Assembly: GCA_934692905.1 (NCBI GenBank)
Contig: CAKUUM010000005.1
Location: forward strand, 1 to 64,000
From: an uncultured Bacteroidales bacterium
GTDB lineage: Bacteria; Bacteroidota; Bacteroidia; Bacteroidales; Paludibacteraceae
Length of the DNA: 64,000 bases
Direction: 5' to 3'
The translations under genes were made by a program, and so were the position numbers. The notes beneath the pieces were generated by a model, which saw only the letters and a program-made list of their open reading frames with translations, searched no databases and had not been told where the DNA came from. Of the stretch, positions 34,104 to 41,920 are shown in pieces (position 1 is the stretch's first letter; each line of letters opens with the position of its first letter).

Positions 34104-34137
34104 GTATGGCCTATGTTGTCATCTTTTTTCAAACAGA

Positions 34138-34169
34138 TTTGGATTTATCCACTTTTTTGTGTAACTTTG
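34138..34169 (+). promoter_or_regulatory. Promoter of the small membrane protein
   Basis: TTTG (34138-34141), 20-base spacer, TAACTTTG (34162-34169). Confidence 0.82.
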
Positions 34170-34203
34170 CGGTCTGATTTTGAATTCAATAATAAACTAC
34201 AAT

Positions 34204-34371
34204 ATGAAGACGTTTTTGAAATACCTTGGAGCCATTCTGGTGCTTTGTGGCGTGGTATGCTTGGCTGTTTATGCGTTCTGCAAGCAAACTAACTGGTTGT
34301 TAGTCAGTGCAATGGTGCTGGAGGTGGTCGGCATTCTGTCGTATATCATCATCAACAAGCGTTTGGACTAA
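34204..34371 (+). CDS. Small two-helix membrane protein
   Basis: A 55-residue protein with two hydrophobic helices (ILVLCGVVCLAVYAF and SAMVLEVVGILSYIII) joined by KQTNW, and a basic C-terminus. I recognise the shape as a short protein widespread in Bacteroidales, of unknown function. The ATG at 34204 is used because the promoter at 34138-34169 excludes the TTG-started extension. A stem-loop follows. Confidence 0.75.
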   Translation: MKTFLKYLGAILVLCGVVCLAVYAFCKQTNWLLVSAMVLEVVGILSYIIINKRLD

Positions 34372-34379
34372 GCAGAGGA

Positions 34380-34404
34380 GGCAAGCCCACATTGTGAGGC
34401 TTGC
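34380..34404 (+). terminator. Stem-loop between the small membrane gene and folB
   Basis: GGCAAGCC and GGCTTGC pair across about nine bases. There is no T-run, so partial termination or processing is likely. Confidence 0.5.
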
Positions 34405-34419
34405 GTGTCTCAGAAGCAA

Positions 34420-34764
34420 ATGGTTATTCGTTTGCGTGATATGCTCTTTCATGCCCATCACGGCGTGTTTGATTACGAAAAGGCGGAGGGCAACACTTTT
34501 CGCGTAACGGTGTGTCTGACCACACCGAATATGGCGGGTGCAGAAGCAGATGACATCGGCAGTACATTGGACTATCGTGATGTGTATGAGATAGTTGCGC
34601 GTGAGATGGCGCAACCGTCCGACCTGATAGAGCATGTGGCATGGCGCATACAGAAAGCCCTGAAAACGGCTTTCCCCGAAGCGCAGGAAGTGCGCGTGGT
34701 GGTGGGCAAAAATAACCCGCCATTGGGTGGCGAAGTAGCATGGGCAGAAGCCGAAGTCAATTGA
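34420..34764 (+). CDS. folB: Dihydroneopterin aldolase
   Basis: Converts dihydroneopterin to 6-hydroxymethyl-dihydropterin in folate synthesis. From the ATG at 34420 the protein has 114 residues, with IRLRDMLFHAHHGVFDYEK, the substrate-binding LDYRDVYEIV (family motif L.Y..v...i), LIEHVAWRI with the catalytic glutamate, and VRVVVGKNNPPLGGEV with a lysine. A GTG at 34405 would add five residues but abuts the upstream hairpin. Length suits the octameric family. The stop is directly followed by a small AATGCGCAAT block. Confidence 0.9.
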   Translation: MVIRLRDMLFHAHHGVFDYEKAEGNTFRVTVCLTTPNMAGAEADDIGSTLDYRDVYEIVAREMAQPSDLIEHVAWRIQKALKTAFPEAQEVRVVVGKNNPPLGGEVAWAEAEVN

Positions 34765-34790
34765 CAATGCACAATGCGTAATGCGCAATG
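34765..34790 (+). repeat. Isolated AATGCGCAAT block
   Basis: CAATGCACAATGCGTAATGC and GCAATG, the same alternating 8-11 base blocks that follow the 11-mer arrays in the dispersed element, but here without any array. It begins at the base after the folB stop and precedes parC. Confidence 0.6.
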
Positions 34791-34874
34791 ACGCAGCATG
34801 CGAGGGCGCAAGGGAAGAGTAGGGTTGGCAGACCAAACAAAGGCAGACTGAACAAAACAAGGAAATTATAGTAA

Positions 34875-37547
34875 ATGGCAGACTTTAACGACGCAATCAA
34901 GCAGCACCTCACGGGCATGTACCAGGACTGGTTCTTGGACTATGCCTCGTATGTGATTTTGGAGCGCGCCGTGCCTGCCATCGAGGACGGTCTGAAGCCC
35001 GTGCAACGCCGTATCCTCCACGCCATGAAGGGGGTGGACGACGGCAAGTACAACAAGGTGGCGAACATCGTCGGGCAGACTATGCAGTACCACCCGCACG
35101 GCGATGCCAGTATCGGCGACGCGCTGGTGCAACTCGGGCAGAAGGACCTGCTCATCGACTGTCAGGGTAACTGGGGCAATATCCTCACGGGCGACGGGGC
35201 CGCCGCGCCACGTTACATTGAGGCGCGCCTCAGCAAGTTCGCCCTCGAAACGGTCTTCAACCCCAAAACCACCGAGTGGATGCTCTCCTACGATGGTCGC
35301 AAGAAAGAGCCCATCCACCTGCCCATCAAGTTCCCGCTCCTCCTCGCGCAGGGCGTGGAAGGCATCGCAGTGGGACTCAATTCGAAGATTCTGCCCCATA
35401 ATTTCAACGAACTATGCGACGCCTCGCTGGCATATCTCCGCGGCGAAGAGTTCCAACTCTACCCCGACTTCCCCACGGGCGGCGAGATCGACGTCAGCCG
35501 CTACAATGACGGCGAGCGCGGCGGAGTCATTCGTATTCGCGCCAAAATTCAGAAGGCAGACGACAATCGCACCCTGATAATCAGCGAGATACCCTACGGC
35601 ACGACCACCACAAAGATTATCGAGACCATCCTCCGTGCCAACCAAAAAGGCAAAATCAAGGTGCGCAAGGTGGACGATTTCACCGCCGAAGAGGCGAAGA
35701 TTGTGGTGCAACTCGCCCCTGGCAGTTCGTCCGACAAAGCCATCGATGCGCTCTATGCTTTCACTGATTGCGAGGTGAATATCTCGCCCAACTGCTGCGT
35801 GGTGCAGAACAAAAAACCTATCTTCACCAATATCAGCGAACTCCTGCGGCTCAGCACCGACAACACCCGCGCCCTCCTCAAATGGGAACTCGAAATCCAG
35901 AAAGCCGAACTCGAAGAGCAGTATTTCTACACCTCGCTCGAGAAAATCTTCATCGAGAACCGTATATATAAGGAAGAGGGCTACGAGAACGCCTCCAACA
36001 AAGACAAACTGGTGGCTTTTGTGGACAAGGCACTCACCCCGTGGAAAGCGCAACTCATTCGCGAGGTGCGCCGCGAGGACATCGAACGCCTCTTCGACAT
36101 TCGCATGATTCGAATCACGCGTTTCGACTCCAAAAAGGCGGACGAACTTATGCGCGACCTCGACCGCAAAATCAAGGACACCATTCGCAACCTCGACCAC
36201 CTCACCGACTACACCATCGCGTGGTTCCAATCGCTCCGCGAGAAGTACGGCGCACGCTATCCGCGTTGCACAGAGGTGCGGAATTTCGCCAATATCAACA
36301 TCAAAACCGTCATCGAGGCAAACGAGAAACTCTACATCAACCGCGCCGAAGGATTCATCGGCACGGGGCTGAAGAAGGACGAGTTCCTCTGCAACTGCTC
36401 CGACATCGACGATGTCATCATCTTCCACAAAGACGGCAAATACAAGATTGTCAAGGTGGCGGACAAACTCTTCGTCGGCACTGACATCCTGCACATCGAC
36501 ATCTTCCGCAAGAACGACCAGCGCACCATCTACAACGCCATCTATCGCGACGGCAAGAACGGCATCTATTTCATGAAGCGGTTCGCCGTCACCGGCATCG
36601 CGCGCGACAAGGAGTACGATCTCACGCAGGGCAAACCGAGCTCCAAGGTGGTCTATTTCACCGCCAACCCCAACGGCGAGGCGGAAGTCATCCGCGTGCA
36701 ACTCAAGCCCGCCCTGCACCTTAAGAAGGTCGAGGTCACCAAGGACCTCAGCGAGTTAGCCGTCAAGAGCCGCAGCGCGCGCGGTAACGTGCTCACCAAG
36801 TACGAAGTCAAGTCCATCACGCTCAAGCAGAAAGGGCATTCCACCCTCGGCGGACGCAAGGTATGGTTCGACCCCGATGTCTTGCGTATCAACTACGACG
36901 CGCAGGGCACCTACCTCGGCGAGTTCTGGGACGAAGACCGCATTCTCGTCATCACCACCACGGGCGACTACTACCTCACCACCTTCGAACTTACCGCCCA
37001 TTTCGACCAGAATATCCTGCGCATCGAGAAGTTCGATGCCGACAAAGTCTGGTCGCTTGCCATGTGGAACGCCGACCTCGGCTACTACTACGGCAAACGT
37101 TTCCAACTTGACGCGCAGCCTAAATCACAGAATATGCTCGGCGACAACAGCAGCAGCCGCATCGTGATCCTCACCGACCGCGACAAGGCTATGTTCCGCC
37201 TTGTCTTTACTGACGATACCAAACCCGATATGGACATCATCATGTCCGATTTCATCGATGTCAAATCCCCGAAGGCGAAAGGCAAACGCTTCTCCACGCT
37301 CGACATCACCCGCATCGAGGACATCACTCCCGCCCCCGAACCACCCCCTGACGAAGACAGCGACGCGAACGAACCCCCTTCAGAGGACAACACCACCACC
37401 TCCGGGCACACCCCTGCCCTCACAGAAACCGACGCAAACAACGTCGTAAACACCGCCACAACCACGGTGGCTGATGTTCCTTTCACCATCACCAACGAGG
37501 TTCCCGAAGACAGCCGCCCCGTTGATGATCAACTCAGCCTCTTCTAA
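34875..37547 (+). CDS. parC: DNA topoisomerase IV subunit A (ParC)
   Basis: DNA-cleaving subunit working with ParE. The 890-residue protein has the winged-helix/tower region with SYVILERAVPAIEDGLKPVQRRI, ANIVGQTMQYHPHGDASI, the catalytic tyrosine in APRYIEARLS (about residue 115), and a C-terminal beta-pinwheel (about 490-800). A further 70-residue tail rich in P/E/D/T ends DDQLSLF at the last residue. QLSLF matches the QL(S/D)LF motif by which bacterial proteins bind the sliding clamp. Gyrase GyrA is unlikely: the characteristic GyrA box is absent and the YQDWFLDYASY start is of the Bacteroidota ParC kind. No TAnnTTTG promoter is visible upstream. Confidence 0.92.
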   Translation: MADFNDAIKQHLTGMYQDWFLDYASYVILERAVPAIEDGLKPVQRRILHAMKGVDDGKYNKVANIVGQTMQYHPHGDASIGDALVQLGQKDLLIDCQGNWGNILTGDGAAAPRYIEARLSKFALETVFNPKTTEWMLSYDGRKKEPIHLPIKFPLLLAQGVEGIAVGLNSKILPHNFNELCDASLAYLRGEEFQLYPDFPTGGEIDVSRYNDGERGGVIRIRAKIQKADDNRTLIISEIPYGTTTTKIIETILRANQKGKIKVRKVDDFTAEEAKIVVQLAPGSSSDKAIDALYAFTDCEVNISPNCCVVQNKKPIFTNISELLRLSTDNTRALLKWELEIQKAELEEQYFYTSLEKIFIENRIYKEEGYENASNKDKLVAFVDKALTPWKAQLIREVRREDIERLFDIRMIRITRFDSKKADELMRDLDRKIKDTIRNLDHLTDYTIAWFQSLREKYGARYPRCTEVRNFANINIKTVIEANEKLYINRAEGFIGTGLKKDEFLCNCSDIDDVIIFHKDGKYKIVKVADKLFVGTDILHIDIFRKNDQRTIYNAIYRDGKNGIYFMKRFAVTGIARDKEYDLTQGKPSSKVVYFTANPNGEAEVIRVQLKPALHLKKVEVTKDLSELAVKSRSARGNVLTKYEVKSITLKQKGHSTLGGRKVWFDPDVLRINYDAQGTYLGEFWDEDRILVITTTGDYYLTTFELTAHFDQNILRIEKFDADKVWSLAMWNADLGYYYGKRFQLDAQPKSQNMLGDNSSSRIVILTDRDKAMFRLVFTDDTKPDMDIIMSDFIDVKSPKAKGKRFSTLDITRIEDITPAPEPPPDEDSDANEPPSEDNTTTSGHTPALTETDANNVVNTATTTVADVPFTITNEVPEDSRPVDDQLSLF

Positions 37548-37641
37548 TAAAATCAGAGCAAAACCACCGAATAGTATCAACTATAATATAATAGGAGTAG
37601 AAATTATACATATCTTCTATTCCGCACAAAAACAAACAGTT

Positions 37642-38142
37642 ATGAAAAAAAGTATCTTATTTATCAGCATTCTCGCAGCCGCTATCGGTCTCTCGTCATG
37701 CGCCACGCAAAAGGGGGCCAACAAGGACACCGACAACTTCCGCTACGAGTTGGAGTGTGCAGGCACAGGCCCACAAGGCAGTTACTTAGTCAAGGTATGG
37801 AGTTATTCGCGTAACCCAAAAATTGCCGCCGAACAATGCAAGAAAAATGCCGTACATGGCGTGATATTCAAGGGCTACTCGGGGCAAAACGGGTGCGTGG
37901 CACAACGCGCGCTGGCGAGCGATTCCGGTGTGGAGTTGCAATACAAGGAGTATTTCAAACGTTTCTTCTCTGATGAAAATGGCGAGTACCTTAAATATGT
38001 GTCCGTCACTTCTGCCTCACAGGAAGTGGTGAAGGTCGGCAAGGACTACAAGGTCGGCATCATTGTTACCGTCCAGAAAGACGCTCTCCGCAAGGCTTTG
38101 GAACAAGCGGGGGTCATTCGGGGTTTGAGTAGCGGTTTCTAA
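37642..38142 (+). CDS. Lipoprotein of the envelope cluster (paralogue 1)
   Basis: A 166-residue lipoprotein with lipobox GLSSCATQ (cysteine about 20). The mature domain has a strand (FRYELECAGTGPQGSYLVKV), a helix with repeated A/K residues, NAVHGVIFKGYSG, the segment YKEYFKRFFSDENGEYLKYVS, and a final helix after VTVQKDALRKAL. It aligns clearly with the next protein, so the two are tandem duplicates. The fold is reminiscent of LPP20/CsgG-type domains but no family is certain. The start at 37642 is the only ATG that gives a signal peptide. First gene of a tight five-gene run. Confidence 0.78.
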   Translation: MKKSILFISILAAAIGLSSCATQKGANKDTDNFRYELECAGTGPQGSYLVKVWSYSRNPKIAAEQCKKNAVHGVIFKGYSGQNGCVAQRALASDSGVELQYKEYFKRFFSDENGEYLKYVSVTSASQEVVKVGKDYKVGIIVTVQKDALRKALEQAGVIRGLSSGF

Positions 38143-38164
38143 AATAGTCAAAAACATACTCATT

Positions 38165-38647
38165 ATGAAAAAGTTAGCATTATGGCTTACCCTCATTCCC
38201 TTACTTGGATTGATTGGGTGTGGCGTCAAATCGTCGCAAGCCTACTACAATTACGACAGCAAAATCCTGTCATCTGAATTGGACGGGACCTACAATATTC
38301 GCGCTTTCGGGCGTGCCCGCAACGCAGTGGCGGCTTTCAACGAAGCCAAAAAACAAGCGGTTTACGACGTAGTGTTCCGTGGCGTGCAAAGCGACAACAG
38401 TCGCGTGAATTCGTTGCGCCCATTGTTGCAGGAGGTGAATGCAAAAGACAAGTACGAAGACTACTTCAACACTTTCTTTGTGGATGGTGGCGCATACACC
38501 CAATTCGTTTCGCTCCACGACACCCGGATCCTCTCCGAGGAGTGGCATCGTGCCCGCACGCAAGTGCTGGTGCAGGCGTCTGTAACTGTGGATCGCGCTG
38601 CCCTCAAAAAGAAACTCATCGAAGACAACATCCTTAAAAACGAGTAA
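38165..38647 (+). CDS. Lipoprotein of the envelope cluster (paralogue 2)
   Basis: A 160-residue lipoprotein with lipobox LIGCGVKS (cysteine about 19). It mirrors the preceding protein: QAVYDVVFRGVQS against NAVHGVIFKGYSG, YEDYFNTFFVDGGAYTQFVS against YKEYFKRFFSDENGEYLKYVS, and VTVDRAALKKKL against VTVQKDALRKAL. Starts 22 bases after it and stops 1 base before the DUF6175-like gene. Likely anchored in the outer membrane facing the periplasm, forming a hetero-oligomer with its paralogue; that is inference. Function unknown. Confidence 0.78.
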   Translation: MKKLALWLTLIPLLGLIGCGVKSSQAYYNYDSKILSSELDGTYNIRAFGRARNAVAAFNEAKKQAVYDVVFRGVQSDNSRVNSLRPLLQEVNAKDKYEDYFNTFFVDGGAYTQFVSLHDTRILSEEWHRARTQVLVQASVTVDRAALKKKLIEDNILKNE

Positions 38648-38648
38648 A

Positions 38649-39602
38649 ATGAAAGCAAGACTATCCGTTCTCCTGACCGCCCTCATCGTGGCTGCTGGAG
38701 CATTCGCACAGGCCAAGAAACCCACACTAATGGTTGTTCCTTCCGATGTCTGGTGCAACCAAAATGGCTATACCACCGAGTATGACAACCAAGGCGTACT
38801 TGTCAAAGTGCCTGACTATCAGCAGGCTTTGCAAAATGACATGGACCTCAAACTGGCCATCTCTAAGATCAACTCTTTGATGGCAGACCGTGGTTTCCCG
38901 CTCAAAGACCTTGAGCAGCAAATCAAACTCATCAACCAACTGAACGCCGAGATGAACATCACCACCAGCAAAAGCGGAAACCAGATGGCAGAATCGCCCA
39001 CTGACCGCCTGTGGCGTACGGCAAAAGCGGATATCATCCTCGAACTGACATGGGATATCACTACCCAAGGGCCCAAGCACACCCTTACTTTTATCCTCGA
39101 GGGCAAAGACTCCTACACGGGCAAGAGCATCGGTGCCGCTACAGGTGTCAGCAATCCGTCGTTCTCGGCAGAGTTGCCTGCTCTGTTGGAGGAGGCTGTG
39201 CTCGCTCATATCGACAACTTCAACAACAGCCTCCAGGCATATTTTGACGACCTTTTTGCCAATGGTCGTGAGGTGGCTCTGGACATCCGTGTCTTTGAAG
39301 ACAACGAGAAGGGCATTGACCTTGAAACGGAATACAACGGTCTGGAACTCAGCGAGATAATCGACAACTGGATGGCACAGAACACCGTACAAGGTCGTTT
39401 CACCAAGTTAGGCTCATCCGAGAACTACATTTCCTACGAGCAAGTGCGTATCCCGCTCTACAACGCCAACGGAGTAGCCATGGACACCGAGTCTTTTGCC
39501 CGCCAACTGCGCAAAATGCTGCAAAAAGAGCCCTACAATATCCCCGTCAAACTGCTCAATCGCGGTCTCGGGCGTGCCATATTGATTCTGGGTGAGAAAT
39601 AA
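38649..39602 (+). CDS. DUF6175-like exported protein
   Basis: A 317-residue exported protein: signal peptide ending ALIVAAGAFAQ, then KPTLMVVPSDVWCNQNGY, the helix QALQNDMDLKLAISKINSLM, DIILELTWDITTQGPKHTLTF, SFSAELPALLEEAVLAHIDNF and a C-terminal half with EQVRIPLYNANG. I recognise it as a conserved Bacteroidales family (DUF6175) of unknown function. The N-terminal half resembles the nucleotide-free sandwich domains of CsgG-like secretion proteins. It starts two bases after the second lipoprotein and is followed by the next gene at 24 bases. Confidence 0.75.
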   Translation: MKARLSVLLTALIVAAGAFAQAKKPTLMVVPSDVWCNQNGYTTEYDNQGVLVKVPDYQQALQNDMDLKLAISKINSLMADRGFPLKDLEQQIKLINQLNAEMNITTSKSGNQMAESPTDRLWRTAKADIILELTWDITTQGPKHTLTFILEGKDSYTGKSIGAATGVSNPSFSAELPALLEEAVLAHIDNFNNSLQAYFDDLFANGREVALDIRVFEDNEKGIDLETEYNGLELSEIIDNWMAQNTVQGRFTKLGSSENYISYEQVRIPLYNANGVAMDTESFARQLRKMLQKEPYNIPVKLLNRGLGRAILILGEK

Positions 39603-39626
39603 CAACCATTTTACATATCAATTCGT

Positions 39627-40562
39627 ATGAAACGACTGAATATCATCATATTAGCGTTGCTTAGTTGTATAGCGACGTTTGCACAAACCGCTCCCAAAGC
39701 CAACCTTGCACTGCAGGTTGTCGTCGAGAATATGGTCGAGCCTTTCCCGCCTGCTGCTAAGGCGCAGATGGTCAACAAGTTAACAACCCTTCTTACGCAG
39801 AATGGCATCGCCTCATCCGACTATCAGAACCAATTTGTCATCACGGCTTTCGTGGTTCCGCAGACCAAGGACATCCTCCTGGGAGCGCCTACGCAAATCG
39901 CCGAGACGATGGACGTAACATTCTATATAGCAGATATTTACAACCAACTTGTCTTCTCCACCGCCACCATCTCCGCAAAGGGTGTCGGCAACACTGAGGC
40001 TAAGAGTTACATGGACGCTTTGCGCCATATCAACCTCAACTCGCCCAAACTCACAGCCTTCGTGCAGGAGGGCAAGGAGAAAATCATCAACTACTACAAC
40101 ACACAGGCGCCGGCTATCTTTGAGCGCGCCATGACCCTCGCCAAGATGAAGGACTACACGCAAGCCCTCTACCTGCTGTCTGCCATACCTGCTGAGTGTG
40201 AGCACTTTACGCAAGCCAACGAGTATGGTCTGCAGGTATATCAACTGTTCATCGACAATGACTGCCAGAAGCACCTCGCCGCAGCACGCGCTGCATGGTC
40301 TGCGCAGCAGAACGCCGATGGAGCCAATGCGGCAGGCGAGTACCTGCAACTCATCTATCCCGACGCATCCTGCTATGCCGAGGCCATGGCGCTCTATCAA
40401 GAGATAAAGTCCAAAGTATTGGACGATTGGAAGTTCGAGATGAAGAAGTATCAGGATGGTGTGGACCTCGAAAGTCAGCGCATCAGTGCATGGCGCGGAG
40501 TCGGCACTGCCTATGGGCAGCATCAGCAACCGCAAACCACCAATATAGGCTTCCTGCGCTGA
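39627..40562 (+). CDS. CsgG-like exported protein of the envelope cluster
   Basis: A 311-residue exported protein with a signal peptide (residues 1-19, LSCIATFAQ). The first domain (ANLALQVVVENMVEPFPPA, LTTLLTQNGIASSDYQNQFV, DVTFYIADIYNQLVFSTATI) resembles the alpha/beta domain of CsgG-type outer-membrane assembly proteins. The second is a helical TPR-like region (FERAMTLAKMKDYTQALYLL, repeated A-rich helices). The stop overlaps the next start (TGATG). The CsgG likeness is by pattern only, and no transmembrane beta-hairpins are visible. Confidence 0.65.
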   Translation: MKRLNIIILALLSCIATFAQTAPKANLALQVVVENMVEPFPPAAKAQMVNKLTTLLTQNGIASSDYQNQFVITAFVVPQTKDILLGAPTQIAETMDVTFYIADIYNQLVFSTATISAKGVGNTEAKSYMDALRHINLNSPKLTAFVQEGKEKIINYYNTQAPAIFERAMTLAKMKDYTQALYLLSAIPAECEHFTQANEYGLQVYQLFIDNDCQKHLAAARAAWSAQQNADGANAAGEYLQLIYPDASCYAEAMALYQEIKSKVLDDWKFEMKKYQDGVDLESQRISAWRGVGTAYGQHQQPQTTNIGFLR

Positions 40563-41905
40563 TGAAAAGGGGGATTTTCTGCATTTTCACCTTAGTATTA
40601 TCCGTTCAGTTCGCTGTTGGGCAGTCCAATGGCGAACTGAACGAGTATAGGCGCAATGCCTTGGCAACAATGATGGTCTACCACTCCGAAGACCAGTTCG
40701 GCGACAGCATCTATCGCGCCTTCGAGAGTATGCCTGTCCCCGACAAGTACGACGACCATAGTTTTGGCTACAACGTCATCATCAACGACAGTATCCACGG
40801 CGTCCAACGCAACCAAAACGGGCTCATCAAGGCGCAACTCGGCAAGAACCTCACCACGCAGGACATCCTCCGCAACGGCAAAGCATTGGAGACACTTCTC
40901 AACGACGCACAAGTTGCTAAGTTACTGGTTGCCAAATGGTTCGGATTGAAATTAGACGATAATGAGAATGACCTGCTGGATGGTTTCGACATGCACCTCA
41001 TCCAGGAGCGCGGGCAGTACAACGCCTCGGATGTTGATGTCGCCACAGCGCGTCTCACACCACGCGGTGTCGCCACGTTGTCCGACGCCGGCGAGGAACT
41101 CATCAACAACACTTTCGTCCTCGTCAACGATATCACCTACGTCACTGCCGAGGAGAAAGCCGCTGTCGCTAAGGCGGTTATGAATGTGCTCGGCGGATTG
41201 GTGGACGCTTTTCTCGGCGGCAGCACGGGGCGTGACCTCGCCAATACAGGGGCAGCCATCGCCGATTCCTTCACGGGGTTCACTGTCAAAACCCACTCCT
41301 ACCTCTTCCAACTCGTCTGGAACGACTCCGTCGCCAACACGTTCTACAACAACTACTACACCGCTTACCCGTACATCGACACCGCCAAAATCTACGCTTT
41401 TCTCAACGACGGCAGCCTTTTCCGGCTGAAATACGTCGCCCACGAATACGAGTACGATGCCAAGTCCGTCCTCAAAGGCGAGTATTCGCGCGAGGAACTC
41501 ATCAAGACCGTCTGCACCAAATCCATGGACAAAAACATTGCCGCCCTGCAACTCGCCTACGAGGATTTCAAGGTCAAAACGCCAGTCTACGAGGTCATCT
41601 CCGACGACAAGGGGCGCACCGTCGGCTATACGGCAAAGATTGGCATGAAGGAGGGTATCACCGAATCCTCTCGTTTTCAGGTTATTCAGCGCGTCATCGA
41701 CCCCGCTACCAACCGCACTTCCTACCGCTACATCGCTTCTCTCAAACCCGTCCGCGGCAAGATTTGGGACAACCGCTACAACGCTGTCACCGAGGGCGAC
41801 CCGGGTTCCGAACTCACTGCCACGCTCTTCAAAAAGACAAGTGGCGGCGAAATCCTTCCAGGCATGCTCATCATCGAGGGCAAGTACCGCAAAGTCACCC
41901 AATAA
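40562..41905 (+). CDS. Exported protein with FlgT-like C-terminus
   Basis: A 447-residue exported protein. The start is the ATG overlapping the preceding stop, giving the signal peptide MKRGIFCIFTLVLSVQFAVG. The N-terminal half is helical with RATLTPRGVATLSD-like VATARLTPRGVATLSDAGEE; the middle holds YFYN repeats (NTFYNNYYTAYPYID); the last 100 residues (YTAKIGMKEGITESSRFQV, YIASLKPVRGKIWDNRYN) resemble the C-terminal domain of FlgT, an H-ring protein. It is the last gene of the cluster and converges with the alkaline phosphatase gene. Function unknown. Confidence 0.65.
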   Translation: MKRGIFCIFTLVLSVQFAVGQSNGELNEYRRNALATMMVYHSEDQFGDSIYRAFESMPVPDKYDDHSFGYNVIINDSIHGVQRNQNGLIKAQLGKNLTTQDILRNGKALETLLNDAQVAKLLVAKWFGLKLDDNENDLLDGFDMHLIQERGQYNASDVDVATARLTPRGVATLSDAGEELINNTFVLVNDITYVTAEEKAAVAKAVMNVLGGLVDAFLGGSTGRDLANTGAAIADSFTGFTVKTHSYLFQLVWNDSVANTFYNNYYTAYPYIDTAKIYAFLNDGSLFRLKYVAHEYEYDAKSVLKGEYSREELIKTVCTKSMDKNIAALQLAYEDFKVKTPVYEVISDDKGRTVGYTAKIGMKEGITESSRFQVIQRVIDPATNRTSYRYIASLKPVRGKIWDNRYNAVTEGDPGSELTATLFKKTSGGEILPGMLIIEGKYRKVTQ

Positions 41906-41920
41906 TCATCGCGCTAACCC

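Noticed and set aside
34420..34764. FolB as a 6-pyruvoyl-tetrahydropterin synthase (QueD) paired with queA and tgt
   Set aside because: The LDYRDVYEIV and LIEHVAWRI motifs are those of FolB, and zinc-binding histidines of QueD are absent.
35412..36719. Long minus-strand ORF of 435 codons within parC
   Set aside because: Exact antisense of a conserved gene; arises from codon bias in GC-rich coding DNA.
40295..40561. Longer start of the FlgT-like gene inside the CsgG-like gene
   Set aside because: The ATG at 40562, overlapping the upstream stop, gives a clean signal peptide.
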